From Halichondria panicea (lineage: Eukaryota > Porifera > Demospongiae > Suberitida > Halichondriidae): a stretch of 64,000 nucleotides of DNA. Made by a program: the position numbers and the translations under genes. Shown in pieces: positions 58,959 through 64,000 of this stretch; the first letter of the stretch is position 1; each line of letters opens with the position of its first letter. The stretch spans positions 8,578,572 to 8,642,571 of the forward strand of contig NC_087378.1 in assembly GCF_963675165.1 (NCBI RefSeq), written 5' to 3'. The notes under the pieces were generated by a model, which ran no database searches, was not told the DNA's origin, and saw nothing but the letters and a program-made list of their open reading frames with translations.

Positions 58959-59210
58959 TGCTACAAATGCTCAATGATTAATGAAGTGAAAGTAGCTTCT
59001 ATAGGTATCTAGTCACGTTATTTTGGATTGCAATTATTATTTAATGCTTCGTTCTCAAGTTATGTCTATGTTTTACTTACTTTGAAGGCTGTTGGAAACT
59101 TCTTCACAGACTCTTGTGTAGCAAATCTGTTGATATAACTTGGCTATTCTACTTAGTAGTAGATCATCAGTATCATGCACATTATTTATTAATGCTCCAT
59201 TTAATCAATA
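58870..59210 (+). mobile_element. dispersed GCCTCGGTG family, 5' part
   Basis: Starts ATTATGCCTCGGTTGTGG, followed by a GT microsatellite and CTTCTATAGGTATCTAGTCA and ATGCTTCGTTCTCAAGTTAT, as in the copy at 37580. The terminal hairpin end is missing. Confidence 0.65.
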
Positions 59211-59292
59211 TGAACTGCTCTAAAATAATTGTCCACCCTACGACAATAACCGCTATATACGGTATACTAAACTATACTTGACTAGTACATAC

Positions 59293-59896
59293 CAGCACTC
59301 TATCATGAGTTGGTAGATAGCCTTGGGGCAGCCCGGAGGTGGTGATAATCGATACCCACTGTCCACCAGCGCCACAGTCTGTGTGTGTGGGAGGGAGTGT
59401 GTGACGGGGGAGTGAGTCGGGCAAAATGACACAACAGCACGAATGTACGTACCTCTTCAGCTGTCTTGTTCTTGAATGGTGATGCGCCCAGACTCCATAT
59501 CTCGTAGAGGAGGACTCCAAAGCTCCACACGCCACTGGCAGGGGAGTATCTGCGATATAATGGATCGCCTACAGGAGAGAAATAGCAAAAACAATATTTT
59601 TAGACATCCCCCCCAACTGACCTCTGGGGTTGTCCACTTGACGGGGATTACAGAGCCACCTGGGAGGAGAAGCTGAGCAGCTGCTGTGGGAGGGTGTCCG
59701 ACACTGATTGGCTGTGAGAGTAGTGGAGTGTACTCTACAGAGCTACTAGTGCTAGGACAATAATTAGAGGCATGCACAATATGAAGTATAGAATACTAAC
59801 ACAGTAGCTAGTATAAACTGACAGCTGCATGGGGTACCTTGATCTGAGTGACTTCCTGAGGTCTCCATTGTTGACCAACTCCAACACTATCATAAC
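59293..59896 (-). pseudogene. receptor-type tyrosine kinase fragment
   Basis: Exons 59896-59838 (VMIVLELVNNGDLRKSLRSR), 59711-59622 (VIPVKWTTPE), 59568-59453 (VWSFGVLLYEIWSLGASPF) and 59378-59293 (VDSGYRLSPPPGCPKAIYQL) cover the hinge, P+1 loop, helix F and helix G-H of a tyrosine kinase. The exon for HRD and DFG is absent. Two extra bases in the 59568 exon shift the frame between HY and RRYS, and the invariant Asp before VWSFG is Gly. The N-lobe was not found. A decayed fragment. Confidence 0.85.
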
Positions 59897-60110
59897 CTGG
59901 ATTAATAATTTATTATTATGAATCTGCTGTAATAATAAGCAACTCTATGATGTGAATAACTGATTGAAGTGATGCTCAACAAATTAAATGACGGACTTGT
60001 GAACATTTATGGGAGCCAAACAATTCAAAACGACACATGTACACTGACTGTTCTTGCTGATATGAATTGTGATACCTGTATGTACAATGTCAGTTTTCTC
60101 TCTAAGCAAA

Positions 60111-61088
60111 TTAATGTCCGGGATGCCAGAGAGAAGCAGGGCTCGTGTGAAGTGATTGCGATAAAGTATTGCCGGAGGTTCCGATTGAAAAAGCAGATAG
60201 CTTCACCGAGCTGTCTTGAGTCATTGCTGAACCTCCAAGTAGCGAAAGTGGTGAAGTATCCATACCAGTAGCTAGCTGTTCAGTGTAGGATAGTCCTGTT
60301 GAGAACATAGAGGAGGGAGGAGAGTAGGGAGGAGAGTAGGGAGGAGAGTAAGGAGTGATCAACGGAAGGGAGCTGTTTCGTTCAATGTCGGAGGTGCTGC
60401 GAGGAGAATACATGAAACTTTGACTACCGTAAGAGGAAAGGTCTGCAGGATTATGTGCGAGAGACTGAGCTGCAGCAAGAGGGCTCTGCAGTGTGTATGG
60501 ACTTGCATAACTGGTTGCTGAGAAGGCTACTTTCTTCACCGACCGCTTGTAGTTGCCTTCCTTGAACATAACTTCATGGTTAGGATCGAGAACCCAGTGA
60601 TGACTTCTGCCACTCTTTCCAGGCAGTTTCATAAAGCATTTTTTCAGAGAGAGAGTGCGACGCATCACATCTCGCCATCCTTTTCTATTTCTGTAGTACG
60701 GGAATTTCTGAGTTATATAGTCGTGTATGCCATTGAGCGTAAGTCTCTTCTCAGGGCAGTTCTGTATTGCCATTGAGATCAATACAAGATAAGAATATGG
60801 AGGCTTTACATGCTTCATCTTGTCGTCCCCATCATCAGTGTAGTAGTCGTCGAGACTGATGGCTCTTGCTGGGATTATAGCCACAGGTTTAGGAGTTGTC
60901 TTTGTTTTTTTGCTCATTGCCACAGGTTTAGGAGTTGTCTTTGCTTTTTTGCTCACTGCCAGATAATATTTATCCAGTGCTTGCCTGATCTCTTGCTCGC
61001 AGTTGCTATCACCCTTGTGTCTGTAGCTGTCTCCTCCAACTATTTGTTGAGTTGGACTGCTTGCATCGATGTCTGAACTGGAATGCAT
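60111..61088 (-). CDS. forkhead-box transcription factor, intronless
   Basis: 325 codons, single exon, ATG at 61088. The forkhead domain covers about residues 93-185 (KPPYSYLVLISMAIQN, RLTLNGIHDYI, KFPYYRNRKGWRDVMRRTLS, HHWVLDP). The nuclear product should bind DNA, but the recognition helix differs from the family. The usual W-x-N-S-I-R-H-N-L-S-L is here W-R-D-V-M-R-R-T-L-S-L, so the base-contacting Asn and His are Asp140 and Arg144. The N-terminus has an exact duplication of the type TTPKPVA. The C-terminus is Ser/Pro-rich with YSPPYSPPYSPP. The forkhead class cannot be assigned with confidence. Confidence 0.92.
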   Translation of the reverse strand: MHSSSDIDASSPTQQIVGGDSYRHKGDSNCEQEIRQALDKYYLAVSKKAKTTPKPVAMSKKTKTTPKPVAIIPARAISLDDYYTDDGDDKMKHVKPPYSYLVLISMAIQNCPEKRLTLNGIHDYITQKFPYYRNRKGWRDVMRRTLSLKKCFMKLPGKSGRSHHWVLDPNHEVMFKEGNYKRSVKKVAFSATSYASPYTLQSPLAAAQSLAHNPADLSSYGSQSFMYSPRSTSDIERNSSLPLITPYSPPYSPPYSPPSSMFSTGLSYTEQLATGMDTSPLSLLGGSAMTQDSSVKLSAFSIGTSGNTLSQSLHTSPASLWHPGH

Positions 61089-61172
61089 CGACTTGCAAAG
61101 AGAGGAAATATTTAGTGATGAAACAATTCCACAACAACTCTATAACTAGTCCAGGAATAGAACTTCATAGAT

Positions 61173-61834
61173 TCAGGCAACGCCCCACGTGATGCTAGGT
61201 AAATGCAGTGTGTGACGTCTCTCCTTGTCTCTGGCAAGATTCTGTAATGTGAAATTATCAATATACATGAATGTTATGTTCTGTGTGTATGCTATGTTAG
61301 ATTGTAGAGGCTCGTACCATCTCCTTCTTGCACTTCTTGTAGGCATCGAAATACTGCTGACAAGCGTCTCTATTGTAATTGTTGTCGTACATACACTTGT
61401 AGGATTGTTTCGCCTCCTGGATCCATTGAGGAAACAGAGATAGAGATACTGTGAATTCTATAATGATAATTCATTAGGGAGGAGCACATTATAATTATAT
61501 TTAGCCTGTGCATGCCCCTTGTTTCCTGAAGCCTAAAATAATTTTCTGCCTATTATTCCCAAGAAATTCCTGCATAAATCGTCATTTGCTAAGAAACTTT
61601 GATTATGAATGTAATCTTATGTTTATTAATATTTGATTCACACAACAATTAATAATAAAGTCGGAGAATGATCAGGGGGTGATAAATAAGAGATCGATGA
61701 TACGCACACAAACAGCTATTAAAACGAAATCGTCTGTGCAAAGAAAATATACAATGTAGAAAATTAATAGATGCGCACCTGTCATGTCAGTCTTCAACTT
61801 AATGTTTATTCCTAGCCTGTCCCGAAGCCCGTAT
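61173..61834 (-). CDS. CHCHD7/COX23-like twin-CX9C-type protein
   Basis: Exons 61834-61779, 61448-61318 and 61241-61173 join in phase. The middle exon holds SYKCMYDNNYNRDACQQYFD and AYKKCKKEM: a CX10C and CX9C CHCH fold matching CHCHD7 (CLDENNYDRERC, CSTYFLRYKNC). The last exon gives NLARDKERRHTL to a stop. CHCHD7/COX23 is a small intermembrane-space protein linked to cytochrome oxidase assembly. The first exon shown (YGLRDRLGINIKLKTDM) is less certain and the start codon is not located. Confidence 0.65.
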
Positions 61835-62507
61835 CTGAATGGATAGAGATTAGTATGATAATTTATAGTCGCAGTGGTAATAATTATGTGTAATGGATAC
61901 AATCCTAGCTGAGGGACTACATGCCAGGACTATACTTGAGCGGTTTCTTTACTAATTTGCAGTATCAAATCAAAATTGGCCAATGTACTAACACAACAAC
62001 TATAGATATAGCTATACAGGGTTGCAGTATAAGGTCTACTCCACAGATCGACGTGAGATGGAGAGTGGTGTACCAGAGGTGTCTATCTCATATCACACAG
62101 AAAAAATAGCGAAATGTGAACATAATTATTGACAGCAGTGGCGTAGGAAGAGAGTTATCACTTAGAGAGCATGGAGAAGGGGAGCTGATACGCATGTGCA
62201 CACATATTAAAGTGCGCCTGCAAGGGGGTTTTGGGGTAGTCCCCTAAAAAATGTTGTATGCTCTGGGATTGATTGGTGTATAAAATTTGCGTACAACTAA
62301 AAGCTTGATTCAATTGAGCTTGCATTGGGCAAAAAGCAAGCATGCAGTGTTAGGGGCCTGGTTCCTACTTTTAGTACTGTAGTACACCACTGGACAGTAC
62401 TGCAGATGTCTTCCATGCACCAAATTTGAGTAACCACAATTTACTACAATAGTACATCGTGGTTTCATGCTTATGTTGAAAAGGTGCTTAAAACTGCTGT
62501 AGCTAAG
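61835..62507. other. intergenic
   Basis: AT-rich sequence without a recognised gene. Frames of about 60-80 codons lack splice signals or protein features. Confidence 0.5.
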
Positions 62508-63313
62508 GGGTGAGTGTAAAAGCTGGAATGCGGAATGGAATGGAATATGGAATGGAATATGGAATGACAAACTTAGAATAAAAACAGAGCTGCTGATGGT
62601 GCTCTGTAATTTTTTAGCGTAGTATGACTTAATACTTGTAAAAAGTGTTCAAGAAGCCTTTTATAAGTTAATTTTAGAAGACTGTTAATTCTGGGATATA
62701 ACATACACATTACATGCATACAGTGTCGAGCCTTAACCAAGTATAATTATGCTGTGCCCAAGGTGGAGTGTGAAGTGTACATAGATATAGCTATAGGACA
62801 CCCTACCTTTCTTCTATCTGAATGCCTGCAAAGTTTTGGCCCTTGGTGAAACTTTAAACAATTTGTGCGTGCATGTTGAAGAGACACACTGACCAAGCAT
62901 TTTGCCACACATATTGTGAATTAAGTCAGCAAAATTCCACATTTATATACTCTCAGCAAAGAAACTGCCACTTATGCAACAGTGTGTGCAAGTTGTTGAT
63001 CCTCTTTTATAAACAGGGTGTCGTGTAATAATATAAACTTCACGCACAGTATAATTACTTCGCAAAGGGTAGACACTTATATGTGCAGAATTTTTTAATG
63101 TTGCTAGCTACTGAGTAGTCTATACTCCTCATTAAAAATTAGCTGTGTCTATAAAAGGCTTCTGTAACACTTATTTAAGTCATACTACACTAAAAAAAAT
63201 ACAGAGCACCAATAGCAGCTCTCTCTTTATTGCTAAATGTGTCATTCCATATTCCGTTCCATATTCCGTTCCATATTCCATTCCATTCCGCATTCCAGCT
63301 TTTACACTCACCC
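62508..63313. mobile_element. foldback/TIR element with GGAATGGAAT-rich arms
   Basis: Inverted arms of about 135 bp at 62508-62640 and 63170-63313 begin GGGTGAGTGTAAAAGCTGGA and contain repeats of GGAATGGAATAT. The right arm has one extra unit. The interior is non-coding. No clear target duplication. Confidence 0.85.
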
Positions 63314-63594
63314 ATGTAGAGCACATCTGCCCACTGTTATAAGTGCACTATACACTTGGGCCTAGTAAAATGCACCTTGTCATCAGAGCATTTACCACAG
63401 GAATTAGTACGTAATCAGTGGACAGTAAGCTTTCCAAGCAGGCAAATAAAGAACAGAAGCGCTCTTCCTATGCTCAATATAAGGAAGCATATACAGGTGG
63501 CTGCAAGGCCAGGTGAAACACACTTGTCTAGCAAATAACACTTACTGGTTAGAATTATAAAAGCTGAGAACAAACACATTATGACTGGGCTAAC

Positions 63595-64000
63595 CTGGGT
63601 GACAGATATCTCCTTGTCCATCAGGTTGTTGGAGTTACTAGAGTTTGTGTTGACAGAATGGGTAGGAGCAGTGCTACTCTTGGAGCTTCCCAGTGAGGCC
63701 AGACCGGCCAACCGTTTACTCTCAATGAATTCCTCCCACGACGGACGAGTACTTCCTTCTCCAATCGACTGTTTGCGTAAAAGTCCATTGCTACTTGCGT
63801 ACATATCAATCCCGTGGTGGTTACGAGCAAGAACAGTGCTTTGAGAGTGGATCCTTCTGCGTTTGTATTCAAAGTCCATTGATGCTGACTTGCTAGACTC
63901 CGTGAACAGACTCCTCTTCACACTAGTAGTATTCTGAATTTTTGGCATAGGTATCAGAGGCGGAGGCGGAGTGGGAGAATGCTTATGGCACAGTCCGCCT
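63595..64000 (-). CDS. partial exon of an unrecognised low-complexity protein
   Basis: Open from the right window edge to a CAG|GTTAGC donor at 63595: PTPPPPLIPMPKIQN, SKSASMDFEYKRRRIHSQS, RPSWEEFIESKRLAGL, then a Ser/Asn/Thr-rich stretch. It is likely disordered, with a basic patch (YKRRR). It could be part of a gene whose other exons lie beyond the window; no family is claimed. Confidence 0.45.

Noticed and set aside
60570..61076. Plus-strand ORFs opposite the forkhead gene
   Set aside because: They are antisense shadows of a gene with clear domain conservation on the minus strand.

Overview
The window looks like nuclear DNA of an early-branching animal, most likely a sponge. This is inferred from animal-specific genes (a neuronal calcium sensor, TRAPPC9, AIG1, a CPEB-type zinc finger, tyrosine kinase exons, a forkhead gene, CHCHD7) split by short GT-AG introns of roughly 50-300 bp, together with a very high density of small inverted-repeat transposons. 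No bacterial or organellar features were seen.

Layout. 1-13.6 kb is a conventional gene block, all on the minus strand: the first coding exon of a hippocalcin-like calcium sensor (cut by a 200-N gap), a 19-exon TRAPPC9 gene and a 4-exon AIG1-family gene. 13.6-22 kb is transposon-rich. It holds a 1.5-kb element with 41-bp terminal repeats and 7-bp target duplications, and a minus-strand Mutator-like transposase gene fused to a Ulp1-type protease and a PHD finger. That gene is open throughout except for one 50-bp tandem duplication. 22-33 kb and 51-58 kb are related, partly duplicated plus-strand regions carrying short exon-like remnants (CDC20-type WD40, death-domain-like, and unrecognised). 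These regions also carry three hammerhead ribozymes of one family.

33.7-35.4 kb is a head-to-tail duplication of a unit of about 0.83 kb. Each copy has a complete type-I hammerhead ribozyme, spaced so that self-cleavage would release an 840-nt RNA. 36-50 kb is a stack of nested mobile elements. It includes a MULE-like element inside another TIR element, and two inverted arrays of a 9-bp minisatellite. One array was split by a BEL/Pao LTR retrotransposon with near-identical LTRs, 5-bp target duplications and a tRNA-Tyr primer site.

58-64 kb returns to minus-strand genes and remnants: an orphan CPEB ZZ exon, a decayed receptor-tyrosine-kinase fragment, an intronless forkhead gene with an altered recognition helix, a CHCHD7/COX23-like gene, a foldback element and a partial low-complexity exon at the right edge.

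The intact host genes belong to unrelated processes (membrane traffic, lipid metabolism, mitochondria, transcription). The most noteworthy content is the set of five hammerhead ribozymes embedded in repeats.
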